64,000 nucleotides of DNA from Oscillospiraceae bacterium (GCA_015068135.1 SVLB01000003.1:25309-89308), one strand, 5' to 3'; positions 26,330 through 36,499 are shown, numbered from the stretch's first letter. Made by a program: numbers and translations. The notes: generated from the sequence alone by a model not told the origin.

Positions 26330-29300
26330 TCATCGGATGTTCCCGATGGCCCAGTTTTTCATGATGGCTTCATAACGGGTCACCAGGGAAAGGACCGCTT
26401 CCTTTTGGGCCTGGCTGAAGGTATCAAACTGGGCATTGATCCGTTCCAGCATGGTTCTGAGGCTGTAGGAGCAGGTTGCACTGGTAACGGTAGTTCCGTC
26501 CTTCAGCTTCAGGAAAGCCTCTGCGTTTACGGGTGTCTGACCATGGTTCTCTACGTCAAATCCCTTCAGAAGCAGGGAGTATTCCCGGCTGCTGTCCAGG
26601 GTGCTGCCCGTCAAAGACTCAGTGACCACCTTATCCATGCCGGAAAGCCGGAGGGTAAAGCCGAAGCTGTCGATCTGTGCCAGAACATCCGGATCTGCGC
26701 AGAACCGGGCCTTATAGCCAAAGCCGGTGTCGCCGGGGCGCAGGCTCAGCTTGGTAATGCCCACATAGAACCGGTGGAAGGTATAGCCGTTTTCATCGGC
26801 AATTGCCATATACCGCAGGGTGTTTCCGGTCACATCGGTCTTAAACTGGGGCGCTGCCACACAGCTGACCGTACCCGTGATCCGGCCCATAGTATCCGTG
26901 GTGAACCCATTGGTGGCAGAATCCATGCCAAAGAGGATTCCCGCGCCGGATACATTGCCGGTAAGGTCACAGCCATTCAGATCCAGGTACACTGCCTTGC
27001 TGACGGTCAGATCACCGGTCACATCGCTCAAAAGCTTCCAGTATCCCTTTTCACTGTCCAGATACAGCGTACCGGTTCCCTCCAGGGATGCGCCAAAATC
27101 CTGAGTATCGAAGGTAACAGTCACATTTTTGCTGACAAGCTTTTCGATGACCGTGTTTCCGCCAATGGTAACCAACGGATCGTAGGTATTGTTTGCATCG
27201 GTCAGATACAGCGCATGGATGGTGGCATTTTCCACCGTCAAAGTAGCGGCATTTTTGGCATTGTTGCTTGCGCCCGCTGTTTCTGCCACCATGTTGATCG
27301 CCACATCAGAAAGCGTGCCGCCGGTGACGGTCACCGCCGCGCCCTTATCGGCGTAGACGCCGCCGCCCTGGCCGGTATAGCTGCCGCTGAGGATCTGACC
27401 GCCGGTAACATGCAGCTTGCCGGAGTCCCAAATGCGGATATTGTGGGAGGTGTTGCCCTGAAGCGTACCGCCGGAAACGGTGGTAGTCGTACCGCTGGTA
27501 ATGAGCAGGTTGGCTCCCTTGGCAGGTGCCTGGATCCGGCCATCAGTGACGGTCATCGTGCCGCGGTTGCAGAGATTACCGCCGTTTGCGGCACTGCCGG
27601 CTTCCACAGTACCGCCATGGATCTCCAAACTGCCGTAGTTTGTGATATTGCCGCCATATTCCGCTGCGTTGCCGCCGGTGATCACGCCGCCGTAGATCTG
27701 CGCCGTGCCCTTGCCTGCCACATACATAACGCCGCCGCTGGTGGCTGTACTGCTTGCGGTAAACACGCCGCCATACAGCTTGACCGTGCCGTTTGCACCG
27801 ATATAGAAGGTACCGCCGTTGGTGGTGTCACCACCGCTGACCGTTCCCGGCATTTCCGTGCAGTCACAAATGCCCAGGGTGCCGAATACGGAATACACAT
27901 TGTTATCCGGGCAGGATACATGATAGCCGTTCAGGCACAGCCGGATATTTTGGCCTTCCGCCACAGTCTGCTCCCCGGTCAGGGCAATATCGCCGACCAA
28001 ATAATAATCGCCGCTGGCTGTGGGAAGGGTCGTCCGCTCCGACTGCGTATCACCCCAGGCGGTCCAGGTAATGGGGGTATGGTCCTGGCTGCCGCCGCAT
28101 TCGCAGTGGCTATGATGATCCTGCACGGTGACAAAGCAGGAGGCGGTACTTCCGTCGGTTCCGGTAACGGTAACCACAGCCGTTCCGGCAGAAAGGGCGG
28201 TAAGATCACCGTTACCGTCCACGGACAACACGGTACTGTCAGAGGAGGTCCAGCTGCTGACCGTGCCGGTGGCAGTGAGGTTTACAGCTTTTCCGGCAGT
28301 GGCCTTCAGAACCGAGGCAGAGAGGCTCACGCCGGTGGTATTGACCTTTTGACCGTAGGCCTGCAGCTCGTAAATGGTAATGCGCTTATTCTCGTTGTTC
28401 ACAAAGGTCAGCCGCACCTGATTGCCGGTGACGGACTGGTCAAACACGAAGGCTGTGGTTGCCGGGTAGGTTCCGGGCTTGTCCGGGGTGGAGGTCAGGC
28501 TCGCGCCGGATACCGCCGTGATCCACTGGGTACCGTCGTACACTTCGATCTTCACATCCTTACCCCGGGTAAGGGTGTTTTTGTTTAAGTACTCCTGGAC
28601 AAATACCGCCTCGATATGGTACATCCCGTCCAAGCTCACCGTTGCGGTCACGGAAGGGCCGGTGTCGTTGGCGGCAAACCGGGTGGAGTAGTTCTCATCC
28701 ACCATGAGCGCCGGACCATATTTAGAGGTATTGTTGTTATAGGCGGGGACATCTGTGGTCACCGTTTGCTTTTTGAAAATGTTGGTTCCCTGCAGGGCGT
28801 TATTCAGATCCCGCACCGCAAGATCCACCGCCGTTTGGGTGGCATCGGCATTTTGCAGCACTGCCTCTGCCGGGGCCTTTGCGGTCAGATATGCCAGCTT
28901 TACCCCAAAGGCTGCGCTGTCATAGGTCTGCAGAAGCTTGACAAGCTCCGTCTTGTCCACACTGCCCATGGGGACCGCAGAGCAGGTGATCTCCGTAATG
29001 GAGGCAGATTTGGCGGCCTTGGTATTTTCAAAGGTCATCCGGATCTGCTTTGCCACGATGCCGCCCATATCCACCTGGGTCGCCCCACCGGGATTCAAAG
29101 AGAACCCGGCTTTTACCGTTACCCACTGTCCCTGGGGAGTCAGCACTTCCAGCTTCGTGTTGTCGGAACGGGTGGTCTTCTCGTTGGGCAGCCACTCCCA
29201 GAAGGTAAAGGTATCCAGCTTGTAAGTACCCTGCAGGTCTGCAGTAACGCTGTAGGCTTCCTGCTTGTCGGTAACCGCCCAACGCTTAGTGGAGGAGGTG

Positions 29301-32300
29301 TTGGTCTCGATGACCCCATCCACACCCAAAGACAAGGGGTATTTATTGCTGATAATGGAAACATTGTCTGAAAGGGTCAGGGGCTTTCCCAAAAGGATAT
29401 TCTCCCCCGCAAACAGCTGCGCCGCAACTGCCACACTCTCCCGACCCTCAGATACGGCGCTGACCGTATAGGTCTTGGTGCTCTCCGCGTTTTCTACGAT
29501 TGCCACACGGTAGGGTGTCTCCAGGATCAGGCTTCCGTTTTGGTATACCTTATAGCTGCTGCCGGATCCGCCGGTGATCTCCAGCTGAAGATCTGCTCCA
29601 TAAAATTGCCCGGACACCGCTTCCGGTGCGGTAACCGGCAGACTGTAGGCCAGGCTGCCCACACTCTCCCGTCCGCTCGCGCCCACTGCGGTAATACGCA
29701 TGGTGACCCGGTCCGCGCCGGTAATGTCATCGGCGGTATAGGTGTAGGAAGTGCTGGTGATACCGGTGGCCACCTGCTCGTAGGTAGGCGCATCGTTTAC
29801 GGCTCTGTAGATATTATAGGACACAGCATCGGCGCTGGCAGTCCAGCTCATATCCATGGTGCTGCCGGCAGCGGCAATGGTCAGGCCACTGGGAGCCGCC
29901 ACCTTCACCGTAGGAGAAATGCCGGTAATGGTATAGGTTTCTCCTTCGGAGGTCGCAAAGCGGATCCGATCCGTCCCCTCCGCGGTCACGGAAACAGGAT
30001 TGCCCTGGGAGTCTACCACCGTGGCGGTAGCGATGTTCTGATACTTTACACTGCAGGCTTCCCCTGCCTTGGAATGGATCACAAACTTGGTCGCCTGGCC
30101 GTTTTCCCAGGCCGCATCCACTTCAAACGCGCCCCGGGTGGTCAGACCCGTAAAGCTGCCGGTTGCCCAGGCAGAGGGCAGAGCGGGCAAAAATTCCACA
30201 TAGCCCGCGTGGCCCTGCACCAGCATTTCCGCCACACCGGCGGTGTAGCCGAAGTTGCTGTCGATCTGGAAGGGAGGATGGGTGGTCCACAGATTGGCGT
30301 TGGTACGGGTGGTCATCAGCCTTTGGATCAGCTGATAGGCGCGCTCTCCGTCCAAAAGCCGTGCCCATGCCAGCAGACGGTGGCAGATGGACCAGCCGGT
30401 GGTACCGTCGCCCCGAAGATCCAAAGTGGTTCTTGCCGCATCCAGCCAGGCCTCCGTGGTGCCGTTGATGGCGGTGCCGGGATACAGGCCCACAAGCTGG
30501 GAGATATGCCGGTGCTTGGGATCACCGATATCGCTGTAGTAATTCTCCTCCCGATACTCCTTCACCTGACCGGAGTAACCGATGTTCACCGGGTCCAGAT
30601 GATCGATCTGCTCTGCCAGAGTTGCAAGGAGGGGGTGATCGGCCTCGGTGTAGCCCAGGAGCTCCGCAGATTTCAGGGTGACCAGGTGGTTTTCGTACAC
30701 CATCTGCTGGTCAAAGGCCGTGCCTACGGTGCGGTAGCTGTTGGCGTTTTCCGGGGAAGCGGAGCTGGCGACCAGCCACTTGCCGTCCTCGTATTCCTTC
30801 AGAGTCTTACTCAGGAAATTGGCCATACCCTCCACTGCCGGGTAGGTATGCTGTGCCAAAATGGTCTCATCCCGGGTAAAATCATAATAGTCCCAGAATA
30901 GCAGGGAGGTAAACGCGCCGGTACCGGGGCCGGAGTGCCCGGTAGTTCCGGGTGCGCCTGCCCGGTAGGGGTTGACATTGGTGCCCACCGCCCAGCCGTT
31001 CTGCCCCGTTCCTGCCGGGTCCATGGTTTCCGAACCGATGTTTTTCAGATAGGTATCCGCGTTCTTTTGGGTGGTGGAGCGGAAGGTCTCATTGAAGTCC
31101 ACATAGCTTTGGAACAGCTCGGCAAGGTTGGTATTAAAGGCAGGCCAATAATTCATCTGCACATTGATATTATGCCAGTAGCCGCCGGACCAGGCCGCCG
31201 TATCTCCGAAGTTCCAAACGCCCTGCAGGTTGGAGGGCAAACACCCCTCCCGGGAGGAGGCGATCAGCAAATACCGGCCATACTGGAACAGCAGTTCTTC
31301 CAAATAGGGGTCGCAGCTGCCGTTTTTATAATTGGCAAGCAGCTGGTCGGTGGTCAGGGTCTCGGAGCATACGCCGCCCAGATCCAGGGCCGCCCTGTCA
31401 AAGAAGGATTTATGGTCTGCAAGATGGGCCTGCAAAAGCTGATCATAGGTCTTCTCTGCGGCAGCATTGATATAGCCCAGTACCTTTTCATGGGGGTACT
31501 CGCCGGCATCCATCTTCACGCCCGTATTGCCGGAAACAAAGCTCTCCGGCACCATGTGGTAATTGGTCCCCACTGCCAGCAGGATCAGGGCACTGTCCGC
31601 GCCGGTGACGGTGATCGTTCCGTTTTCGCCCTTTTCGTCATTGGCAGCCACCATGGTACCGCCCTGGGGGATGACCTTGTACATGCCCTCGTAGTTGATA
31701 TCATACCAGTCCATCATGCCGCTGACGATCACCGTATCGCCGTTTGCCACGGTTTTTCCGGTCTTACCCATGCCGTCACCGGGCGTGTTGAGATAGTCAT
31801 GGACATAGGGCGCAATGGGGCGTAAGGTAAAGGACAGCGCACCGCTTTGGGAGGCGGTCAGCCGCATAACGGAGACCTTGTCCGGATATGTAGAAAAATA
31901 CTCACGGGTATAGTGGACACCCTCTGCATCATAGCTAACAGAAGCAACAGCATCCCCCAAATTCAGATCTCTTTGATAATTGCTGACATTGCTGTGACCA
32001 AAGTCAATATAGGTCTTCGCCAGCAGACCCAAGCCGCCGGTAGCGGACTTGCAGCGCTCCTCACCGCCGGGAGTGGTGGCATTACCATCCACATAGGGAT
32101 TAAAGAGGCTGTTTTCCGTAACGGAGATCAGCTCCGTTTCCACGCCACCGAAGACATTCAGTCCCATATAGCCGTTTCCGATGGGCAAGGACCATTCCTC
32201 AAAGCCCAGCATGGTCTGGGGTGCTTCCTCATCGAACCAAATTCGGTACTGTTTTTCCTTCACAGCAATTTCCTCCTCTCCACTTACTAAAATAGCCGTC

Positions 32301-32359
32301 ATAGGCAGCAGTAACGCCACCAGCATCAGAAGGCTCAGGAGTCTGTTTGCCCGTTTCAT
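26330..32359 (-). CDS. Secreted multidomain GH95 alpha-L-fucosidase
   Basis: This 2009-residue protein has a signal peptide (1-27). The GH95 catalytic region (about 35-810) holds VQMNYWPAFN near 400, SPEN with the probable acid Glu near 536, HRHISQLVGLYPG near 617 and GDGTTGWS near 650. Next come a fibronectin-III domain (about 820-905), two discoidin/CBM32-like domains, a bacterial Ig-like domain (TATGTVSSWTSSDSTVLSVDGNG), a beta-helix section with GG-T and NGG repeats, and a C-terminal domain ending in a helix pair. No LPXTG or SLH anchor is evident. GH95 enzymes release alpha-1,2-fucose (some act on galactose) from host glycans or xyloglucan. ATG 32359 has AAAGG upstream and gives the best signal peptide. 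The divergent AraC gene probably controls it. Confidence 0.9.
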   Translation of the reverse strand: MKRANRLLSLLMLVALLLPMTAILVSGEEEIAVKEKQYRIWFDEEAPQTMLGFEEWSLPIGNGYMGLNVFGGVETELISVTENSLFNPYVDGNATTPGGEERCKSATGGLGLLAKTYIDFGHSNVSNYQRDLNLGDAVASVSYDAEGVHYTREYFSTYPDKVSVMRLTASQSGALSFTLRPIAPYVHDYLNTPGDGMGKTGKTVANGDTVIVSGMMDWYDINYEGMYKVIPQGGTMVAANDEKGENGTITVTGADSALILLAVGTNYHMVPESFVSGNTGVKMDAGEYPHEKVLGYINAAAEKTYDQLLQAHLADHKSFFDRAALDLGGVCSETLTTDQLLANYKNGSCDPYLEELLFQYGRYLLIASSREGCLPSNLQGVWNFGDTAAWSGGYWHNINVQMNYWPAFNTNLAELFQSYVDFNETFRSTTQKNADTYLKNIGSETMDPAGTGQNGWAVGTNVNPYRAGAPGTTGHSGPGTGAFTSLLFWDYYDFTRDETILAQHTYPAVEGMANFLSKTLKEYEDGKWLVASSASPENANSYRTVGTAFDQQMVYENHLVTLKSAELLGYTEADHPLLATLAEQIDHLDPVNIGYSGQVKEYREENYYSDIGDPKHRHISQLVGLYPGTAINGTTEAWLDAARTTLDLRGDGTTGWSICHRLLAWARLLDGERAYQLIQRLMTTRTNANLWTTHPPFQIDSNFGYTAGVAEMLVQGHAGYVEFLPALPSAWATGSFTGLTTRGAFEVDAAWENGQATKFVIHSKAGEACSVKYQNIATATVVDSQGNPVSVTAEGTDRIRFATSEGETYTITGISPTVKVAAPSGLTIAAAGSTMDMSWTASADAVSYNIYRAVNDAPTYEQVATGITSTSYTYTADDITGADRVTMRITAVGASGRESVGSLAYSLPVTAPEAVSGQFYGADLQLEITGGSGSSYKVYQNGSLILETPYRVAIVENAESTKTYTVSAVSEGRESVAVAAQLFAGENILLGKPLTLSDNVSIISNKYPLSLGVDGVIETNTSSTKRWAVTDKQEAYSVTADLQGTYKLDTFTFWEWLPNEKTTRSDNTKLEVLTPQGQWVTVKAGFSLNPGGATQVDMGGIVAKQIRMTFENTKAAKSASITEITCSAVPMGSVDKTELVKLLQTYDSAAFGVKLAYLTAKAPAEAVLQNADATQTAVDLAVRDLNNALQGTNIFKKQTVTTDVPAYNNNTSKYGPALMVDENYSTRFAANDTGPSVTATVSLDGMYHIEAVFVQEYLNKNTLTRGKDVKIEVYDGTQWITAVSGASLTSTPDKPGTYPATTAFVFDQSVTGNQVRLTFVNNENKRITIYELQAYGQKVNTTGVSLSASVLKATAGKAVNLTATGTVSSWTSSDSTVLSVDGNGDLTALSAGTAVVTVTGTDGSTASCFVTVQDHHSHCECGGSQDHTPITWTAWGDTQSERTTLPTASGDYYLVGDIALTGEQTVAEGQNIRLCLNGYHVSCPDNNVYSVFGTLGICDCTEMPGTVSGGDTTNGGTFYIGANGTVKLYGGVFTASSTATSGGVMYVAGKGTAQIYGGVITGGNAAEYGGNITNYGSLEIHGGTVEAGSAANGGNLCNRGTMTVTDGRIQAPAKGANLLITSGTTTTVSGGTLQGNTSHNIRIWDSGKLHVTGGQILSGSYTGQGGGVYADKGAAVTVTGGTLSDVAINMVAETAGASNNAKNAATLTVENATIHALYLTDANNTYDPLVTIGGNTVIEKLVSKNVTVTFDTQDFGASLEGTGTLYLDSEKGYWKLLSDVTGDLTVSKAVYLDLNGCDLTGNVSGAGILFGMDSATNGFTTDTMGRITGTVSCVAAPQFKTDVTGNTLRYMAIADENGYTFHRFYVGITKLSLRPGDTGFGYKARFCADPDVLAQIDSFGFTLRLSGMDKVVTESLTGSTLDSSREYSLLLKGFDVENHGQTPVNAEAFLKLKDGTTVTSATCSYSLRTMLERINAQFDTFSQAQKEAVLSLVTRYEAIMKNWAIGNIR

Positions 32360-32522
32360 TCGCGCCACACCTTTCAAATATGGATTTTTTATCCACCGAC
32401 TGTTGATTTTTCTAAAAATCATGATATTCTTTATGATAGAACGTCAAGTTTTCAGCTTAATTATAGCATTTCTCCAACAAGTGAAAAATGTATGTGATAT
32501 TACAAAATATGGAGATCTCATT

Positions 32523-33317
32523 ATGTTGTTGTTCTATCAGAACGAAAGTCTTTTGCAGCTTTCCATTATGCGCAGTGATTACGTGCAGCTGACCAGCCGC
32601 TGGCGGGATCCGGATGCCTATCTTAGCATGACCCGATTATACTTTGTAGAGTCCGGAAGCGGCTATTTGCAGACCCCTGACGGGATCATCCCCCTGGAGC
32701 CCGGGTATGTGTACCTGATCCCCTCCTACCTTCACTTTGGCTATGGCTGCAGCGGACTGAAAAAGCTGTATTTTCATATCCGCATCTCCTCCGTGGAGCA
32801 AAAGGACCTGCTGTCGGGGATCGGCAGGATACTGAAGCTGCCCTATGAGCCGGAGCTCCTCCAGGCTCTGCTGGGATGCCGGGAAGGCACGGAGCTTTAT
32901 GGGCTTTTGCGGCTGCAGATGCTTTTACAGCAAGTGATCTGCCGTTTTGCAGAAGCTTACACCCTCCCCCAGCTTCCCATCAAAACCTATTCAGAAACCG
33001 TCACCCAAGCCATCTCTTATATCCAGGCCGCGCCATCGCTGAAGCACACAGGCAAAAGCATCGCAAGCCATCTGTTTATTTCGGAAAGCAAGCTGCGCAA
33101 CGCCTTCAAAAAAGAGCTGGATACCACCATTGGGGACTATATTGACCGGTGCGTATTCCGCCAAGCCAAGCAGTTGCTCCAATCCCGGCTGAGCATCGAA
33201 CAGATCAGCAGTCAGCTGGGCTTTTGTGACCAGTTTTATTTCTCCCGCCGATTCAAACAGCGTTATGGGATCACCCCATCCCAGTACCGCAAGCGGCTGT
33301 TAGCCGAACGCACATAA
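32523..33317 (+). CDS. AraC-family transcriptional regulator
   Basis: This 264-residue regulator has an N-terminal cupin-like domain (RLYFVESGSGYLQTPDG, PGYVYLIPS) and two C-terminal HTH motifs ending in SSQLGFCDQFYFSRRFKQRYGITPSQYRK. ATG 32523 was chosen because GGAG lies eight bases upstream; the open frame continues into the GH95 gene on the other strand but is not needed. It is divergent from the GH95 gene with a 163-bp shared promoter region. Confidence 0.9.
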   Translation: MLLFYQNESLLQLSIMRSDYVQLTSRWRDPDAYLSMTRLYFVESGSGYLQTPDGIIPLEPGYVYLIPSYLHFGYGCSGLKKLYFHIRISSVEQKDLLSGIGRILKLPYEPELLQALLGCREGTELYGLLRLQMLLQQVICRFAEAYTLPQLPIKTYSETVTQAISYIQAAPSLKHTGKSIASHLFISESKLRNAFKKELDTTIGDYIDRCVFRQAKQLLQSRLSIEQISSQLGFCDQFYFSRRFKQRYGITPSQYRKRLLAERT

Positions 33318-33369
33318 AAAGAAGCGGATCTACGGATGCCCCTCAGGAACACTTTCCTAACAGTGAACA

Positions 33370-33402
33370 GCCCTCCTGCAAAGCGACTGCAGGAGGGCCT
33401 TT
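33370..33402. terminator. Bidirectional terminator between AraC and DMT permease genes
   Basis: GCCCTCCTGCA at 33370-33380 pairs perfectly with TGCAGGAGGGC at 33388-33398, followed by CTTTAT. The flanking genes are convergent. Confidence 0.85.
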
Positions 33403-33410
33403 ATCTGGAT

Positions 33411-34310
33411 TTATTCTGCCTTGCCCTTATCGGCAACGGCAATGAGGATGCTGGCGGCGATCACCAGTACGGAGCCGATGATGCTTCTGGGATTGAGATT
33501 TCCCGTTTCCCCTAAAAACAGATATCCCGTGATCATACTGGTCAGAGGCTCTGCGGTGGAGAGGATGGAGGCACGCTCACCGCCTGCGATGGCGGTTCCC
33601 TGCTGGAACAGCACCATGGCTCCCACGTTGACCACCAAAGCCAGCAGAATACAAAGGAGCCATCCGGTGGCATTGGTGGGAAGGGTGAGGGTATCGGTCA
33701 CCAAGCAGATCGCCAGCATAGCCGCAGCACAAATAACAGAAACATAGAAGCTCAGCTTAAAGCTGGAAACATCCTTATTCTTAAATACGGACAGCAAAAC
33801 CACATACACCGCATAGGTCAGGCCGGAAAGCAGCGCCAGGCCGCAGCCGGTCAGGTTCAAAGGATCCGCAGGGTTATAGAACAGGGCAATGCCACCGATG
33901 CAGATGACCAGTGCCAAAACGGTTTTGCCATTGATGGTTTTTCGCAGGAACAGCCAGCTGAGCAGCACCACCAGAGCGGGGTAAATGAAATGAAACACCG
34001 TGGTGGGACCGGTACCGATGCTATTGTAGGCAGAGAACAGAAGCAGCGGTGTGATACAACAACCAAGCAACGCAATGGCAGAGGTCATGGGCAGTGTCTT
34101 CCAGCAGATCCGGAACGCGGATGCCTTAAAACCGTGCTGTTTCCAGGCCAGCACCGCCAAAAAAGGGATCGCCAGGAAGTTTCGCATAAATACCGCTGTT
34201 TCCCGGGTGATATCCTGCTGATAAATATGGGTAGTGATCAGGCCCATACAGCCATACAAAATCGCGCTGGTGATCACCATCGCATAGCCCCAGTACAGTT
34301 TCTTATTCAC
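33411..34310 (-). CDS. DMT-superfamily (EamA) membrane transporter
   Basis: This 299-residue protein has about ten membrane helices in two EamA halves, the second with the STAEPLTSMITGYLFLGE pattern typical of drug/metabolite transporters. The start is GTG at 34310 with AAGGGGG upstream. It begins 12 bp after the RpiR stop codon, so the two are cotranscribed. The substrate is unknown; control by an RpiR regulator suggests a sugar, amino sugar or amino acid derivative. Confidence 0.9.
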   Translation of the reverse strand: MNKKLYWGYAMVITSAILYGCMGLITTHIYQQDITRETAVFMRNFLAIPFLAVLAWKQHGFKASAFRICWKTLPMTSAIALLGCCITPLLLFSAYNSIGTGPTTVFHFIYPALVVLLSWLFLRKTINGKTVLALVICIGGIALFYNPADPLNLTGCGLALLSGLTYAVYVVLLSVFKNKDVSSFKLSFYVSVICAAAMLAICLVTDTLTLPTNATGWLLCILLALVVNVGAMVLFQQGTAIAGGERASILSTAEPLTSMITGYLFLGETGNLNPRSIIGSVLVIAASILIAVADKGKAE

Positions 34311-34322
34311 GGATAATCCCCC

Positions 34323-35162
34323 TTACAGAATTTCTGCCCGCTGAAACAGTGTCTCACACTGTTTCATACGGCGCATGGTTTTCTCGGTATCGGTCATGGC
34401 AACGGCATTGCACAAAAGGTCCGCCAGGCACACCGGCGCCAGTGCCGAGTTTTTGATGCCCCCCGCATCCACCTGGCATACAAGCAGGACTGTGGCAAAG
34501 GCGCTGACCCGGTCGCAAGGTTCTGAGGTGATCAGGATCACCTGCACGCCCCGGTCCTTCAAAAGCTCCAGGATCCGCAGGGCCTGCCGGGTATACCGGT
34601 GAAACAGATATACCACACAGACATCTGCCGCCGTCAGACTCAGCACCGCTTCGGCATCTGCGGAATAGCCGTTGCACAGCATAAATACATTTTCCCGCAC
34701 GGTCAAAAACCGGGTATAGGCATAATGGGCCAAAGCAAAGGACTCCCGCATCCCAAAAGTAAACACCCTTTGGGCCTTCGCGATCCGCTCCACCGCCTCC
34801 CGGATCTGGGCTCCGGGAAGATCCCGGAAGGTCTGCCGGATGCAGTCAAGCCCCTGATTGACCGTGTTGGCGATCAGGGTCTCATCCTCGTGGCTTCCTG
34901 CGGTCCGCTGCAGCTTTTCCATCAGGTCCGGTTGGGAGCGCAGTTCCTTTCGGACCGCCTGCTGAAAGTCGGAAAAACCGGAAAAGCCCAGTCTCCGGCA
35001 AAAGCGCAGTACGGTGGTCGTACTGACATCCACCCGCTGGGCAAACAGCTCCAAAGTATAAAAGGCCACCTCCTGCTGCTGCTCCAGCACATGGGCCGCC
35101 ACCCGGGCTTCAGAACGGGTCAGTGTATCCAATTGATTGGTGATCTGCGCGGCAATGGACAT
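34323..35162 (-). CDS. RpiR/MurR-family transcriptional regulator
   Basis: This 279-residue protein has an N-terminal HTH_6 domain (SEARVAAHVLEQQ through VSTTTVLRFCRRLGFSGFSDFQ) and a C-terminal SIS sugar-phosphate-binding domain (RVFTFGMRESFALAHYA, VVYLFHRYTRQAL, VILITSEP). ATG 35162 has AAGGAGGG upstream and is preferred to the longer frame. It is divergent from the cyclodeaminase operon, and two inverted repeats lie in the gap. A phosphosugar is the expected effector. Confidence 0.92.
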   Translation of the reverse strand: MSIAAQITNQLDTLTRSEARVAAHVLEQQQEVAFYTLELFAQRVDVSTTTVLRFCRRLGFSGFSDFQQAVRKELRSQPDLMEKLQRTAGSHEDETLIANTVNQGLDCIRQTFRDLPGAQIREAVERIAKAQRVFTFGMRESFALAHYAYTRFLTVRENVFMLCNGYSADAEAVLSLTAADVCVVYLFHRYTRQALRILELLKDRGVQVILITSEPCDRVSAFATVLLVCQVDAGGIKNSALAPVCLADLLCNAVAMTDTEKTMRRMKQCETLFQRAEIL

Positions 35163-35228
35163 AGCTGTTGCCCCTCCTTTTTTCTTTGTACAAGCATACG
35201 GCAAAACAGAAAAATTGTCAATGGTCAG

Positions 35229-35248
35229 AATGTATTATTTACTACATT
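35229..35248. promoter_or_regulatory. Inverted repeat, candidate RpiR operator (distal)
   Basis: AATGTA at 35229-35234 and TACATT at 35243-35248 form an inverted repeat with an 8-bp spacer. A related repeat (TACAT...ATGTA) occurs at 35343-35362, so the two sites bracket the promoter at 35290-35318. Confidence 0.5.
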
Positions 35249-35289
35249 TTTCAATTGCACTTACTGCACTGTTGCCCCCGAAAATAAAC

Positions 35290-35318
35290 TTGACATCCAT
35301 ATATGTGTGGACTATAAT
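35290..35318 (+). promoter_or_regulatory. Consensus sigma-A promoter of the cyclodeaminase operon
   Basis: TTGACA at 35290-35295 and TATAAT at 35313-35318 with a 17-bp spacer. It drives the operon starting at 35369. Confidence 0.85.
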
Positions 35319-35342
35319 CCAAGTATCCAAAAAAGGAAACAC

Positions 35343-35362
35343 TACATTTTCGAAAGGATGTA
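35343..35362. promoter_or_regulatory. Inverted repeat, candidate RpiR operator (proximal)
   Basis: TACAT at 35343-35347 and ATGTA at 35358-35362 form an inverted repeat between the promoter and the start codon at 35369, overlapping the ribosome site. Binding here would block transcription or translation of the cyclodeaminase gene. Confidence 0.45.
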
Positions 35363-35368
35363 TTCGCA

Positions 35369-36487
35369 ATGGGTAAGCATACACAGTTCCTCTATTTGAA
35401 TGAGGAAGATATGATCAAAGCAGGCGTTTTGGATTCTGCACGCTGTATCGATGTGGAGGAAGAGCTTTTCGGCCTTCTGAGCAAGGGCGACTATGTGATG
35501 GGCGGCGACAAGCACAATGCCCACGGCATTGCCCTGAAGTTCCCCAAGGAAAGCCCCTTCCCCAATATGCCCCTGGATGCCCCCGACCGTCGGTTTATGG
35601 CGATGCCCGCATACGTGGGCGGTCGCTTCAACGTTGCCGGTCAGAAGTGGTACGGCTCCAATATCATCAATCCCCAGAGAGGTCTGCCCCGTTCCATCCT
35701 TATGATCATGCTCAACGATGCCGACACCTGCGAGCCCATCGCCCTCATGTCCGGCAACCTGGTCAGCTCTGTGCGTACCGGCTGTGTTCCCGGTGTTGCT
35801 ACCCGGTATCTGGCCCGGAAGGGTGCAAAGGTCTGTACCTGCATCGGCGCCGGACCCGTGAGCAAGGCCTGTTTCGAGGCCATCGCACTGGAAGCCAAGG
35901 AGCTGGAGGAGGTCATCATCTGCGATCTGTTCCAGGAGAAGGCCGATGCCTTTGCCGCCGAAGTAACGCAGAAGCTGCATCTGAAGGCCCGCGGTACCAC
36001 CTGCCTGGAGGAGGCTGTGAAGGCCGCCGATATTATCAGCGTTGCCGCCTCCTCCGTCAAGCCCATCAACATCCCCAATGAGTGGCTCAAGGCCGGCAGC
36101 CTGATCATGTTCACCGGCCGCTGTAACATCGATGAGCCCTACTATCTGTCCTCCAAGGTCATTTGGGACCATGCCGGTATGCACGAGGTTTATTACGACG
36201 AGCATCTGCTTCTGCCCGAGAATGAGCGGTTCATCAACGGCATCGGCGTGCAGATCTACCGGATGATGTACGAGGGCAAGCTGCCCCCCATCACCGAGGC
36301 CACCAGCCTGGGCGACGTGATCAACGGAACCCGTCCCGGACGTGAGTCCGATGAGGAGCGGATCTGCTTCGTCACCGGCGGTCTGCCCGTGTGGGACGTG
36401 GGCTGGTCCTACGAGATCTATCAGAACGCAGTGAAGATGGGCCTGGGTCAGACCCTGAAGCTGTGGGACGAGCCGTATCTCAACTAA
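35369..36487 (+). CDS. Ornithine cyclodeaminase / mu-crystallin family oxidoreductase
   Basis: This 372-residue protein has the family's Rossmann fold (GAGPVSKAC near 160) and the N-terminal substrate region with RRFMAMPAYVG and GQKWYGSN. Family members include ornithine cyclodeaminase, alanine dehydrogenase and ketimine reductases; they act on an amino acid or imine with NAD(P). It is longer than usual (about 320-350 residues). It starts an operon with the ceramidase-like gene (12 bp downstream) and the beta-helix lipoprotein. The exact substrate cannot be told. Confidence 0.88.
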   Translation: MGKHTQFLYLNEEDMIKAGVLDSARCIDVEEELFGLLSKGDYVMGGDKHNAHGIALKFPKESPFPNMPLDAPDRRFMAMPAYVGGRFNVAGQKWYGSNIINPQRGLPRSILMIMLNDADTCEPIALMSGNLVSSVRTGCVPGVATRYLARKGAKVCTCIGAGPVSKACFEAIALEAKELEEVIICDLFQEKADAFAAEVTQKLHLKARGTTCLEEAVKAADIISVAASSVKPINIPNEWLKAGSLIMFTGRCNIDEPYYLSSKVIWDHAGMHEVYYDEHLLLPENERFINGIGVQIYRMMYEGKLPPITEATSLGDVINGTRPGRESDEERICFVTGGLPVWDVGWSYEIYQNAVKMGLGQTLKLWDEPYLN

Positions 36488-36499
36488 GGAGGAATGATC

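Noticed and set aside
26306..30901. Long plus-strand frames of 760, 251 and 453 codons
   Set aside because: They lie opposite the GH95 gene, whose domain pattern, signal peptide and ribosome site are clear. The plus-strand products look like nothing recognisable.
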